A stretch of 53,838 nt of DNA. Source: SVFI01 sp045588655. GTDB taxonomy: Bacteria > Bacillota > Clostridia > Lachnospirales > Lachnospiraceae. Below, one piece after another: positions 7,229 to 15,328 of the stretch (the stretch's first letter is position 1; every line of letters begins with the position of its first letter). Where the stretch lies: contig JAZNEP010000013.1 in NCBI GenBank assembly GCA_045588655.1, positions 1 to 53,838 of the forward strand, in the 5' to 3' direction. Below the pieces are notes generated by a model. That model saw nothing but the letters and a program-made list of their open reading frames with translations. It was not told the DNA's origin and searched no databases. A program made the position numbers and the translations under genes.

Positions 7229-8821
7229 ATGAAGGACAAGTGGTATAAAAATGCATTATTGTATGGATGTTTGCTTATACTAATTTGTAGCATGACAGCA
7301 TGCGGAGCATACAAAAATGCAGAGGATATTATGTCTGAGGTGCAGACGGAAGATGCGATGACAAATGAGGAATCAAAAGGAGATGCTAGTGCGGCGGCCC
7401 CGCAAGAGAAGAGAGAAGACCGGGTTTCAGCGCAGGACGAGGGGCAAAATCAGGTTTCGTCGCAGGACAAGAAACAGGATGAGTCGACAGAGAGCGCTGG
7501 GACACAGATTGCAAGCCCATCTGTTTCCGGGGCTCTTCAAGTAGATGGTACACAGCTAAAAGACAGCAAAGGAAATCCGATTCAGCTACGAGGAATCAGC
7601 ACGCACGGACTTTCTTGGTTTCCGGAATACGTAAATCAGGACTTGTTTCATGAGCTTCACAAGGAATGGAATGCCAATGTTATGCGACTTGCGATGTATA
7701 CTGCAGAGAATGGTGGATATTGTACAGACGGTAATAAAGAAGAATTGAAACAACTCGTAAGAGATGGCGTCCAATATGCAACTGAGGCTGATATGTATGT
7801 GATTGTGGATTGGCACGTGTTAAGAGATGAAAATCCAAATACACATATAGAGGAAGCAAAGCAATTTTTTGAAGAAATGTCCAGAGAATTTGGCGATACA
7901 GACAATATCATCTATGAAATCTGCAATGAACCAAATGGTAACACCACATGGGCTGATGTGAAATCGTATGCGCTACAGATCATTCCAATCATTCGAAAAA
8001 ATGACGCAGACGCCGTGATTATTGTAGGTACACCTACCTGGAGCCAGGATGTGGACAAGGCAGCGGCGGACCCGATTACAGAATATGATAATATCATGTA
8101 TGCACTTCATTTTTATGCTACAACGCATACGGATTGGCTGCGAGAGCGTATGGTGCAGGCCATAGACGGCGGTTTACCGATTTTTGTTTCTGAATTTGGA
8201 ACTTGTGATGCAAGTGGAAATGGTGCGTTTGATGAATATCAGTCGAATGAGTGGATTAGTGCGATGGATAAAGCGGGTGTGAGTTATGTGACGTGGAATT
8301 TATCAAACAAAAATGAGACCTCATCTATTTTTGCACCGGGGTGCGTAAAAACGTCCGGATTTTCGCAGGAAGATCTTAGTCAGAATGGAAAATGGATTTA
8401 TCAAATGCTGACAGGGAAGCAGGAAAGTGAAGCAGATGAACCACAAGAAGCAGGTATAACACAAGAAGCAGATATAACACAAGAAGCAGATGCTTCACAA
8501 AATGAAGAAAATATCCGCGTAAAAAATCATCTAAAGTACACAGCTGTCATAAGTGGCAGTTGGGAAGCCGAGGGTAAGACATTTTATCAATATACGTTGG
8601 AACTGCAAAATACTTCGGAGAAAGAAATCGACGGCTGGGAGATTGCACTTTCCTTTGATGGAGATATAGAACTTTCCGATGGATGGAACGGAGAATATAC
8701 GGTTAGCGGAAGTGAACTTAAGATTAAGTCAAAAGAGTACAATGGAAAAGTGGCTGCAGGCGGTAAGGTGAGCGATATCGGATTTATCCTTGCAGGAAAG
8801 GCAGACTTGAAATTAAAATAA
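7229..8821 (+). CDS. GH5 family glycoside hydrolase lipoprotein with CBM2-like tail
   Basis: A 530-residue secreted lipoprotein. The signal peptide ends in the lipobox SMTAC, making Cys25 the lipidated residue. A Q/E/D-rich linker (30-100) leads to a GH5 endoglucanase-type barrel (102-395) with the LRGISTHGLSW strand, the acid/base Glu234 in CNEPNG and the nucleophile Glu322 in SEFG. After a TQEADI-type linker repeat (405-425), the last 95 residues (YQYTLELQNTSEKEIDGWEI, then GWNGEY) resemble a family 2 cellulose-binding module. It is likely a cell-attached beta-1,4-glucanase acting on cellulose-like or mannan polymers. The start at 7229 follows GGAGAG; a longer frame starts inside the previous gene. 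Confidence 0.88.
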   Translation: MKDKWYKNALLYGCLLILICSMTACGAYKNAEDIMSEVQTEDAMTNEESKGDASAAAPQEKREDRVSAQDEGQNQVSSQDKKQDESTESAGTQIASPSVSGALQVDGTQLKDSKGNPIQLRGISTHGLSWFPEYVNQDLFHELHKEWNANVMRLAMYTAENGGYCTDGNKEELKQLVRDGVQYATEADMYVIVDWHVLRDENPNTHIEEAKQFFEEMSREFGDTDNIIYEICNEPNGNTTWADVKSYALQIIPIIRKNDADAVIIVGTPTWSQDVDKAAADPITEYDNIMYALHFYATTHTDWLRERMVQAIDGGLPIFVSEFGTCDASGNGAFDEYQSNEWISAMDKAGVSYVTWNLSNKNETSSIFAPGCVKTSGFSQEDLSQNGKWIYQMLTGKQESEADEPQEAGITQEADITQEADASQNEENIRVKNHLKYTAVISGSWEAEGKTFYQYTLELQNTSEKEIDGWEIALSFDGDIELSDGWNGEYTVSGSELKIKSKEYNGKVAAGGKVSDIGFILAGKADLKLK

Positions 8822-8840
8822 TCGTTAATGGAGAGAAATG

Positions 8841-9578
8841 ATGAAAAACAGATTAATAATGCTATTGCTTTTGGCTATGCTTTTAACAGGCTGTGATTCC
8901 GAAGGAAGACAAGAGAAGGTACAGGAAAATGTGCAGGGAAATGCGCAAGAGAATGTGCAGCAAAATATCCCGGAAAATGCGCAGGGAAGCGTATCGGAAA
9001 ACACACAGGAAAACGCACAAGAAAATGTACAGACAGAGCAGCAACCATATGTAGTATCCTTTCAGGCAAATACGATAGACGGACAAGCGTTTACCTCGGA
9101 CAACTTTGCTGATTCAAAAATCACAATGATTAACGTATGGGCCACTTACTGCAATCCATGTCTTGCAGAGATGCCGGATCTTGGGGATATTGCAGAATCC
9201 TATCCAAAATCAGAGCTCCAGATGATAGGGATTATCAGTGATGTCGTGCAAGACGCCTCCGAAGAGGATGTTCAAAGAGCAAAAGATTTAATCAGGCAGA
9301 CGGAAGCAGATTATACACATTTGCTTTTGAATGAGTCACTTTACCAAAATCTGGTTGGAGGCATAGAAGCGGTACCGACTACCTTTTTTGTTAATTCCAA
9401 GGGAGAGCTGTTGACTTATCAGGTGGGCGCAAAGCAGGAAGACGAATGGGAAAGAATCATTGAGGATCTTCTGTTGAAAGAAGGCGTAGTGACAGAAGAA
9501 TATGTTGAGGATGCATTAGATGACAAATTTGACGACGACAAATACGAAATCAACGAAAGAGACGAAATCGATGAATAA
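8841..9578 (+). CDS. TlpA-like thioredoxin-fold lipoprotein
   Basis: A 245-residue lipoprotein: signal peptide with lipobox LTGC (Cys18), a low-complexity linker of imperfect QENVQ/PENAQ units (24-66), then a TlpA/ResA-like thioredoxin domain with WATYCNPC (catalytic Cys104 and Cys107) and the cis-proline motif AVPTTFFV. The C-terminus is very acidic. It should act outside the membrane as a thiol-disulfide reductase. The second of two adjacent ATGs is chosen for spacing to GGAGAG (8830-8835). It overlaps the CXXC mini-protein gene by 8 nt. With the polytopic ferredoxin that follows, it could form an electron route across the membrane. Confidence 0.88.
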   Translation: MKNRLIMLLLLAMLLTGCDSEGRQEKVQENVQGNAQENVQQNIPENAQGSVSENTQENAQENVQTEQQPYVVSFQANTIDGQAFTSDNFADSKITMINVWATYCNPCLAEMPDLGDIAESYPKSELQMIGIISDVVQDASEEDVQRAKDLIRQTEADYTHLLLNESLYQNLVGGIEAVPTTFFVNSKGELLTYQVGAKQEDEWERIIEDLLLKEGVVTEEYVEDALDDKFDDDKYEINERDEIDE

Positions 9579-9717
9579 AAAGAATGGAGTGGCCCGTTGG
9601 GTTGTGGGAGTAAGTGCTGGCTTACTCCTTTTTACCATGGGAGCGGTCAAGGGACAGTTTTCGGATATCTATCGCAAGGCTGTAATGATTTGCCTTGAGT
9701 GTATCGGGATTGGTTAA
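9571..9717 (+). CDS. CD1871A-type CXXC mini-protein
   Basis: A 48-residue protein with one membrane helix (WVVGVSAGLLLFTMGAV) and a C-terminal CLEC, which is a CXXC pair directly before the end. It matches my memory of the CD1871A family CXXC motif-containing proteins of Clostridia, which sit between TlpA-like and polytopic ferredoxin genes. It starts inside the preceding gene (8-nt overlap), so translation is coupled. It could shuttle electrons or disulfides between the membrane ferredoxin and the lipoprotein; this is inference. Confidence 0.8.
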   Translation: MNKKNGVARWVVGVSAGLLLFTMGAVKGQFSDIYRKAVMICLECIGIG

Positions 9718-9769
9718 GCTGTATGTAGGCCGATGCATACAATAATCTGCGACAGTGAAGGGAAGCGAT

Positions 9770-10615
9770 ATGAAAAAATTTACTCCGGCGAATATTCGCC
9801 TGCAGTTTCAACTGATTTATACAATCATAACGAATGGTTATTTGTATGGATTTTTGCATGGTAAAATCTATAAAGGACCATTAAAGCATGCTTGCGTTCC
9901 TGGACTCAACTGCTATTCATGTCCGGGGGCACTTGCTTCTTGTCCGATGGGGGCCCTGCAGAATGCGTTAACCCGCAGAGGTTTCGAGGTACCATTTGCA
10001 GTACTTGGATTTTTCTTTGTCTTTGGAAGCATATTTGGCCGTTTTGTTTGCGGATGGCTATGTCCGTTCGGCCTTTTTCAAGATCTTTTATATAAGATAC
10101 CAGCGGGTAAGAAAAGAAAGCAGCTCCCGTTTCATTCTGTATTAAAATATGGAAAATATGTAATGCTTTTCGGAGTGGCAATCGTAGGTTCAGCGATTTT
10201 GTTTACGGGTTTTGCAAAAGTCCCGGCGTTTTGTAAATTTGTCTGTCCGGCGGGGACATTTATGGGAGCACTTCCTCTGATGGCGGCAAACTCTGACTTG
10301 CGGGCTCAAGCAGGAGGGTTATTTGAGTGGAAGTTGGCGATACTCATTGTAATTATTCTGCTTTCCTTAAAAATATACCGTCCGTTTTGCCAATACTTGT
10401 GTCCGCTTGGCGCAATTTACGGTTGGTTTAATCGTTTCAGTCTGGTGCAGGTGCGATGGGAAAAAGAAAAATGCATTTTGTGTATGAATTGCCAAAAGGC
10501 TTGCCCGGTAGACTTGAAACCGGAGGGAGTATCCGTGTCACCGGAGTGTATTAAATGTGGAAAGTGTGTTAAAGTCTGCCCGGCGGATTGTCTTCACTTT
10601 AAAATAAAATCATAA
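9770..10615 (+). CDS. NapH/CcoG-like polytopic 4Fe-4S membrane protein
   Basis: A 281-residue membrane protein with four conserved cysteine loops at the membrane (CYSCPGALASCP, CGWLCPFG, CKFVCPAG, CQYLCPLGA) and two C-terminal [4Fe-4S] ferredoxin motifs (CILCMNCQKACP and CIKCGKCVKVCP). NapH, MauN and RdxA-type proteins with this plan move electrons through the membrane to extracytoplasmic redox partners. The start at 9770 follows GAAGGGA; an upstream GTG at 9755 is less likely. It is the third gene of the TlpA/CXXC/ferredoxin cluster and is followed 19 nt later by the amino-acid symporter. Confidence 0.85.
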   Translation: MKKFTPANIRLQFQLIYTIITNGYLYGFLHGKIYKGPLKHACVPGLNCYSCPGALASCPMGALQNALTRRGFEVPFAVLGFFFVFGSIFGRFVCGWLCPFGLFQDLLYKIPAGKKRKQLPFHSVLKYGKYVMLFGVAIVGSAILFTGFAKVPAFCKFVCPAGTFMGALPLMAANSDLRAQAGGLFEWKLAILIVIILLSLKIYRPFCQYLCPLGAIYGWFNRFSLVQVRWEKEKCILCMNCQKACPVDLKPEGVSVSPECIKCGKCVKVCPADCLHFKIKS

Positions 10616-10634
10616 AAATAGAAGGGAAAAGAGT

Positions 10635-12053
10635 ATGAGTTTTAATGATGTATTGACAAAGCTGAATGATATCATGTACACATACATACTTATCATCATG
10701 CTGGTCGGAGTGGGGTTGTATTTTACGATACGAACCAAAGGTGTGCAGTTTCGTCTGCTAATAGACGGGATAAAAACCATGATGGAGCGTGCAGAAACAG
10801 GAGAGAATGGAGAGAAAAAAGTGTCGTCCTTCCAGGCGCTTATGATTTCCACCGCATCACGAGTAGGAACCGGGAATATTGCAGGAATTGCGACAGCGAT
10901 TGCAGCGGGAGGTCCCGGAGCCGTGTTTTGGATGTGGTTGATGGCCTTAATTGGTGGGGCGTCCGCATTTATTGAAAGTACGCTTGCGCAGGTTTACAAA
11001 ATCAAAGAAGGAGGACAGTATCGCGGTGGGCCTTCTTATTATATGGAAAAGGCTCTGGGTAAGCGTTGGATGGGAGTGTTATTTTCTATTCTTCTGATTA
11101 TCTGCTTCGCCTATGGATTTAACGGATTACAGGCTTATAATATATCTTCCTCTTTGGAATATTATGTAGCAAATTATTCTGAAACCAATATTCCTATGAT
11201 TCTCGGAATTGTGTTAGCAGCAGCAACTGCCTGGGTCATTTTTGGTGGAGTACATCGAATCGGATTTATTTCATCGGTGGTGGTTCCTGTAATGGCAGTC
11301 TTATACATTTTGATGGGTCTTGTGACAATGGTAATCAATATTACAGAATTGCCGAGAGTGATAAAGATTATTTTAGACGGGGCATTTGATGTACAGGCAA
11401 TTATGGGAGGTTTTGCGGGAAGTGCGGTTGTAATTGGTATTAAGCGCGGTCTGTTTTCAAATGAGGCCGGTATGGGTAGCGCTCCCAATGCTTCTGCGTC
11501 TGCAGATGTGGATCATCCGGTAAAACAGGGATTGGTTCAGGTGATTTCCGTGTTTATTGATACGATTTTGATTTGTTCCAGCACTGCAATGATGTTGTTA
11601 GTTTCCGGTATTGAGGGTAAAAGCGGAGTCTTAGATGGTATTCCTTATGTACAGCAGGCGATTCGTAGTAACGTAGGTGAGTGGGGAATTCACTTCATTA
11701 CATTTTCTATTTTAGCTTTTGCGTTCAGTAGTTTGATCGGAAATTATTACTACGCAGAGTCTAACATTTTATTTATAAAAGAAAATAAGATAGTGTTAAC
11801 CATATTCCGAATTACCTGTTTGGTGGCAATATTTTTAGGCGCTCAGGCCGATTTTAGTCTTGTTTGGAATATCGCGGATATTACCATGGGCTTTATGGCG
11901 ATTATAAATATCATTGCAATCTTTTTACTTGGGGAAGTAGCTTTGAAAGTGCTTCGACATTATGAGCAAAAAAAGCGTGCCGGTGAAAAAACCGTTTTTT
12001 ATGAGGAGGAAGTAGGACTTACCGGAACGGTTTGGACAAAAGGAAGAAAATAG
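10635..12053 (+). CDS. AGCS family alanine/glycine:cation symporter
   Basis: The 472-residue membrane protein shows the family text GVGLYFTIRTKGVQFR near the N-terminus, then FQALMISTASRVGTGNIAGIA and FSNEAGMGSAPNASA. AGCS carriers (AlsT/DagA type) import alanine, glycine or related amino acids with Na+ or H+. The length fits a member with about 11 helices. It starts 19 nt after the ferredoxin gene with GAAGGGAAAAG upstream and ends at a strong bidirectional terminator, so it is probably the last gene of the operon beginning near 7229. Confidence 0.92.
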   Translation: MSFNDVLTKLNDIMYTYILIIMLVGVGLYFTIRTKGVQFRLLIDGIKTMMERAETGENGEKKVSSFQALMISTASRVGTGNIAGIATAIAAGGPGAVFWMWLMALIGGASAFIESTLAQVYKIKEGGQYRGGPSYYMEKALGKRWMGVLFSILLIICFAYGFNGLQAYNISSSLEYYVANYSETNIPMILGIVLAAATAWVIFGGVHRIGFISSVVVPVMAVLYILMGLVTMVINITELPRVIKIILDGAFDVQAIMGGFAGSAVVIGIKRGLFSNEAGMGSAPNASASADVDHPVKQGLVQVISVFIDTILICSSTAMMLLVSGIEGKSGVLDGIPYVQQAIRSNVGEWGIHFITFSILAFAFSSLIGNYYYAESNILFIKENKIVLTIFRITCLVAIFLGAQADFSLVWNIADITMGFMAIINIIAIFLLGEVALKVLRHYEQKKRAGEKTVFYEEEVGLTGTVWTKGRK

Positions 12054-12081
12054 TAGCCAAGATTTCAATAGGATTATAAAT

Positions 12082-12117
12082 AAAAATACGGTTGGTATTA
12101 CACCAACCGTATTTTTT
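12082..12117. terminator. Bidirectional terminator between convergent genes
   Basis: AAAAATACGGTTGGT (12082-12096) pairs with ACCAACCGTATTTTT (12102-12116). A-run and T-run on either side allow termination from both strands, for the symporter (+) and the CofE-like gene (-). Confidence 0.9.
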
Positions 12118-12131
12118 ATGAAAAATTTTTA

Positions 12132-13322
12132 TTAATCAGTGAAATTATCAAAGTAACCCTGAATGTGAATAATCGGAGTACCTTTATCTCCGGAACCACT
12201 TGTAAGGTCACATAAAGAACCAATTAAATCAGTAAGCTGTCTTGGAGTAGTACCCTGAGATGCCATGTTACCTACGAGGTTTGCATCCTTTTCTTTGATA
12301 CTCTTTGAAATCGCTTCTTTGAGTTCTGCGCCGCTTAAATTTTTGAAATCATTATCAGCGAGATATTTTAATTTCAACTCATTCGGAGTACCGATGAGAC
12401 CGCTTGTAAATGCAGGTGATACAACCGGATCAGCAAGCTCCCAGATTTTACCCTGTGGATCTTTGAAGGCTCCATCGCCGTATACCATAACTTCTACGTG
12501 TTTACCTGTCTTTGCAAGAAGCTGTGCCTGAATATCATCAACGAGATCCTGACATTCTCTTGGGAATAACTTAATCATATCTTCGGTAGACTTATTAGAT
12601 CCAAGCAAACCATATTTGCTATTGTATCCGCTTCCGTTGACTGAGCTTGTCAAAATGTCATCCATTCCGCAAACGACTTTAGCACCGTTTGCTTTTAAGA
12701 TGCGTTTGGTTCTGGCTCTTGTATGGATGTCACAGTTGATAACGCAATCTGTGTAGTCCAAAATAGTTTTTGCCTGGTTAGCAAAGATGATTTCAACTTC
12801 TGCACCGGCTTCTGTAATAATATCTGAATAATACTGTACATAGTCAACACCGGTAAATTCGTGTTTGTTTTCACCGAATAATTCACGGTATTTTTCAAGA
12901 GTAAGCACATCTGTATATGGGTTGATGTTTGCATCATCTAACTGATCATAAGTTAAAAGAGCATTTCCAACTTCATCGCTTGGATAGCTGAGCATAAGAA
13001 CAACTTTCTTTGCACCCATTGCGATACCTTTTAAACAGATTGCAAAACGGTTACGTGATAAGATAGGGAAAATAACACCGATGGTACCTCCACCTAACTT
13101 AGCTTTGACATCGTCTGCGATATCCTGAACAGATGCGTAGTTACCCTGAGAACGAGCTACGATAGACTCAGTAAGAGCAACAACGTCTCTGTCCCGAAAT
13201 GCATAACCTTCACTCTGTGCTGCTTCCATCACACTGGTAACAGTGATGTCCACCAGGTTATCACCTTCACGGATAATCGGACAACGAATACCTCTTGATA
13301 CAGTTCCTACTTTTCTTTCCAT
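12132..13322 (-). CDS. Coenzyme F420-0:L-glutamate ligase (CofE)-like protein
   Basis: A 396-residue protein of the CofE-like superfamily: IRCPIIREGDNLVDITV near the start, DRDVVALTESIVARSQGNYA, and a metal-binding-type region around GDGAFKDPQGKIWELADPVV. Archaeal and actinobacterial CofE adds glutamate to F420-0, but CofE-like proteins are common in Clostridia that are not known to make F420, and no other F420 gene is seen here. A ligase for another substrate is therefore likely. The start has AAGGTG upstream on the minus strand. It stands alone and diverges from nagB. Confidence 0.75.
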   Translation of the reverse strand: MERKVGTVSRGIRCPIIREGDNLVDITVTSVMEAAQSEGYAFRDRDVVALTESIVARSQGNYASVQDIADDVKAKLGGGTIGVIFPILSRNRFAICLKGIAMGAKKVVLMLSYPSDEVGNALLTYDQLDDANINPYTDVLTLEKYRELFGENKHEFTGVDYVQYYSDIITEAGAEVEIIFANQAKTILDYTDCVINCDIHTRARTKRILKANGAKVVCGMDDILTSSVNGSGYNSKYGLLGSNKSTEDMIKLFPRECQDLVDDIQAQLLAKTGKHVEVMVYGDGAFKDPQGKIWELADPVVSPAFTSGLIGTPNELKLKYLADNDFKNLSGAELKEAISKSIKEKDANLVGNMASQGTTPRQLTDLIGSLCDLTSGSGDKGTPIIHIQGYFDNFTD

Positions 13323-13465
13323 TTAACACACCTTCATTCTATAAAATATAGTGTAAAACTCGTGGTTAGATCATAACCACCTGTATAATTATATATGCAA
13401 GTGGCGTATGTTGCAAGAAAATGATGAAAATAATGGAAAATTTTTTTCGAAAATAAAAAAAATAA

Positions 13466-13494
13466 TTGCATACGTAAAATCACTTCTATATAAT
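13466..13494 (+). promoter_or_regulatory. Sigma-A promoter of nagB
   Basis: TTGCAT (13466-13471) and TATAAT (13489-13494) are separated by exactly 17 nt, about 70 nt upstream of the nagB start. Confidence 0.75.
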
Positions 13495-13563
13495 AAAAAA
13501 GGATTTTTTAATGCCACAGATTCATAAAGTAGTACAATAAGCGAAAAGAAAAGAGGAAGAAAA

Positions 13564-14292
13564 ATGAGAGTATATTGTGAAAAAGATTATGAGCAGGCAA
13601 GTCGCAGAGCGGCAAACATTATTGCATCACAGGTGATTTTGAAACCTGATTGTGTGCTTGGATTAGCTACAGGTTCCACTCCGGTGGGAGCTTATAAAGA
13701 GCTGATTACGAAATGTGAAAACGGAGATCTTGATTTTAGCAAAGTGAAAAGTGTAAATCTGGATGAGTACAAAGGACTTTCTCCGGAAAACGATCAAAGT
13801 TATCGTTACTTTATGAATACAAACCTTTTCGACCATATTAATATTGATAAAAATAATACAAATGTACCAAATGGTTTGGAACCGGATGCGGACAAAGCAT
13901 GTGCTGAATATGATAAAATTATTGAGAGCATGGGTGGAATTGACCTTCAGTTGTTAGGTCTTGGACATAACGGACATATTGCATTCAACGAGCCGGCAGA
14001 AGAATTTTCAAAAGGAACAAATTGTGTTAATCTTACACAGATGACCATTGATGCGAATGCAAGATTCTTTGAGAATAAAGACATGGTTCCTAAGCAGGCT
14101 TATACGATGGGAATTGCTTCCATCATGCAGGCAAAGAAAATTCTTATCGTAGCTTGTGGCGAAGATAAAGCAGAAATCGTGAAAAAGGCATTTACCGGAC
14201 CAATTACACCGGCTGTTCCGGCTTCTGTACTTCAGCTTCATCCGGATGTCACATTAGTCGGAGATGCAGCTGCTATGAAATACATGGTGTAA
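13564..14292 (+). CDS. nagB: Glucosamine-6-phosphate deaminase
   Basis: The 242-residue protein converts glucosamine-6-phosphate to fructose-6-phosphate and ammonia, the entry of amino sugars into glycolysis. The family motifs are present: LGLATGSTPVGAYKEL (phosphate loop), SVNLDEYKGL with the catalytic Asp, and LGLGHNGHIAFNEP with the active-site His and Glu. The length is normal. The start follows AGAGGAAG. It is monocistronic between its own promoter and a terminator; nagA is not adjacent. Confidence 0.96.
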   Translation: MRVYCEKDYEQASRRAANIIASQVILKPDCVLGLATGSTPVGAYKELITKCENGDLDFSKVKSVNLDEYKGLSPENDQSYRYFMNTNLFDHINIDKNNTNVPNGLEPDADKACAEYDKIIESMGGIDLQLLGLGHNGHIAFNEPAEEFSKGTNCVNLTQMTIDANARFFENKDMVPKQAYTMGIASIMQAKKILIVACGEDKAEIVKKAFTGPITPAVPASVLQLHPDVTLVGDAAAMKYMV

Positions 14293-14365
14293 GCTGGTAT
14301 AAGATATTGTTCATGTAGGTATGAAAATATTATGATGATATAAAAAGATGATGTAAAAACAAGAA

Positions 14366-14404
14366 AAAGCGTCGCTTCCATTGGAAGTGACGCTTTACTT
14401 TTTT
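14366..14404 (+). terminator. Terminator of nagB
   Basis: AAAGCGTCGCTTCCA (14366-14380) pairs with TGGAAGTGACGCTTT (14382-14396) with one G-U pair, then ACTTTTTT follows. The short loop means the central pairs open. Confidence 0.85.
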
Positions 14405-14438
14405 ATCTATTTACCGTTGTAAAATAGGATACCGAAAA

Positions 14439-15122
14439 CTATCTGTTTAAGATAAGTTTTGTGAGTTCAACCGGATCAACAATCTTGCCATCTTTGTAAA
14501 CACGCATATTTCCTGATGCGATTTCATCGATAAGAATAACTTCATTATTGTTGTAACCAAACTCAAATTTAATATCCCAAAGATCAAGACCGATAGATTT
14601 AAGATCATCTGCAACAATCTTTGTAATTTTTAATGTCTGTTCTTTCATGCTCTGGAACATTTCCGGAGACATAACACCGAGTGCTGCAAGACCTTCACCT
14701 GTTACAAGTGGATCGCCGAGAGCATCGTTTTTAAATGTACATTCAACATATCCGCCTTCTAATACAGTACCATCTTCGATATATTCACCATATCTGCGGA
14801 TGAAACTACCTGTTGCAACTAAACGACAGATAACTTCAAGACCATGGCCGAATACAGTAGCTGGGAGAACTTCCATCGTAGCGTTCTCAACATCAGCACT
14901 CACATAATGAGTTTTGATTCCTGCTGCTTTCAATAATTCGAAGTAGTGAATGGAAGTCTTTAAGTTTTCTTTACCGATTCCTTCGATTGTTAATCCAACA
15001 CTGTTTTCGCCTGGATCAAACACACCGTCTTTACCAGTACAATCATCTTTGAATTTCAGCATTACATTGCCGTTCTCAAGACTAAACACATCTTTTGTCT
15101 TACCTTCATAAATTTTTTTCAT
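14439..15122 (-). CDS. purC: Phosphoribosylaminoimidazole-succinocarboxamide synthase
   Basis: The 227-residue protein joins CAIR and aspartate with ATP to make SAICAR in purine synthesis. The SAICAR synthetase features are clear: YEGKTKDVF at the start (ATP grip), CRLVATGSFIRRY, and GLDLWDIKFEFG then ILIDEIASGNMRV at the end. The length is shorter than E. coli PurC but usual for Firmicutes. It is alone on the minus strand between nagB and guaA, with GGAGATAG ahead of the start and a -10-like TATACT (minus strand, 15148-15153) about 25 nt further up. Confidence 0.96.
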   Translation of the reverse strand: MKKIYEGKTKDVFSLENGNVMLKFKDDCTGKDGVFDPGENSVGLTIEGIGKENLKTSIHYFELLKAAGIKTHYVSADVENATMEVLPATVFGHGLEVICRLVATGSFIRRYGEYIEDGTVLEGGYVECTFKNDALGDPLVTGEGLAALGVMSPEMFQSMKEQTLKITKIVADDLKSIGLDLWDIKFEFGYNNNEVILIDEIASGNMRVYKDGKIVDPVELTKLILNR

Positions 15123-15268
15123 CGTACTATCTCCTTTATTTAGACGTAGTATAAATTTGACAATAATACTTTAGCACAAATGTTGTAATATGCAAATATT
15201 TTTTTTCATTCGATAAAATTTTTTTTGAAAATATGAAAAAAATACTTTTTAATAGGAAAAAAGTGTAC

Positions 15269-15274
15269 TATAAT
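15269..15274 (+). promoter_or_regulatory. Likely -10 element of guaA promoter
   Basis: TATAAT lies 55 nt before the guaA start; the -35 position 17 nt upstream reads TTTTTA and is weak. No purine riboswitch fold was recognised in the 206-nt gap after purC. Confidence 0.5.
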
Positions 15275-15328
15275 ACAGTGTGTTCCATACATAGAGTTCC
15301 ATAATTTAACTTTGGAGGAGTAAAAAAG

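Noticed and set aside
12265..12531. Plus-strand ORF within the CofE-like gene
   Set aside because: It is a shadow of a well-supported minus-strand gene, with no ribosome site and no recognisable domain.
15123..15328. Purine riboswitch before guaA
   Set aside because: No conserved purine-aptamer core or three-way junction was found in the AT-rich gap; only a -10 box and a ribosome site are clear.
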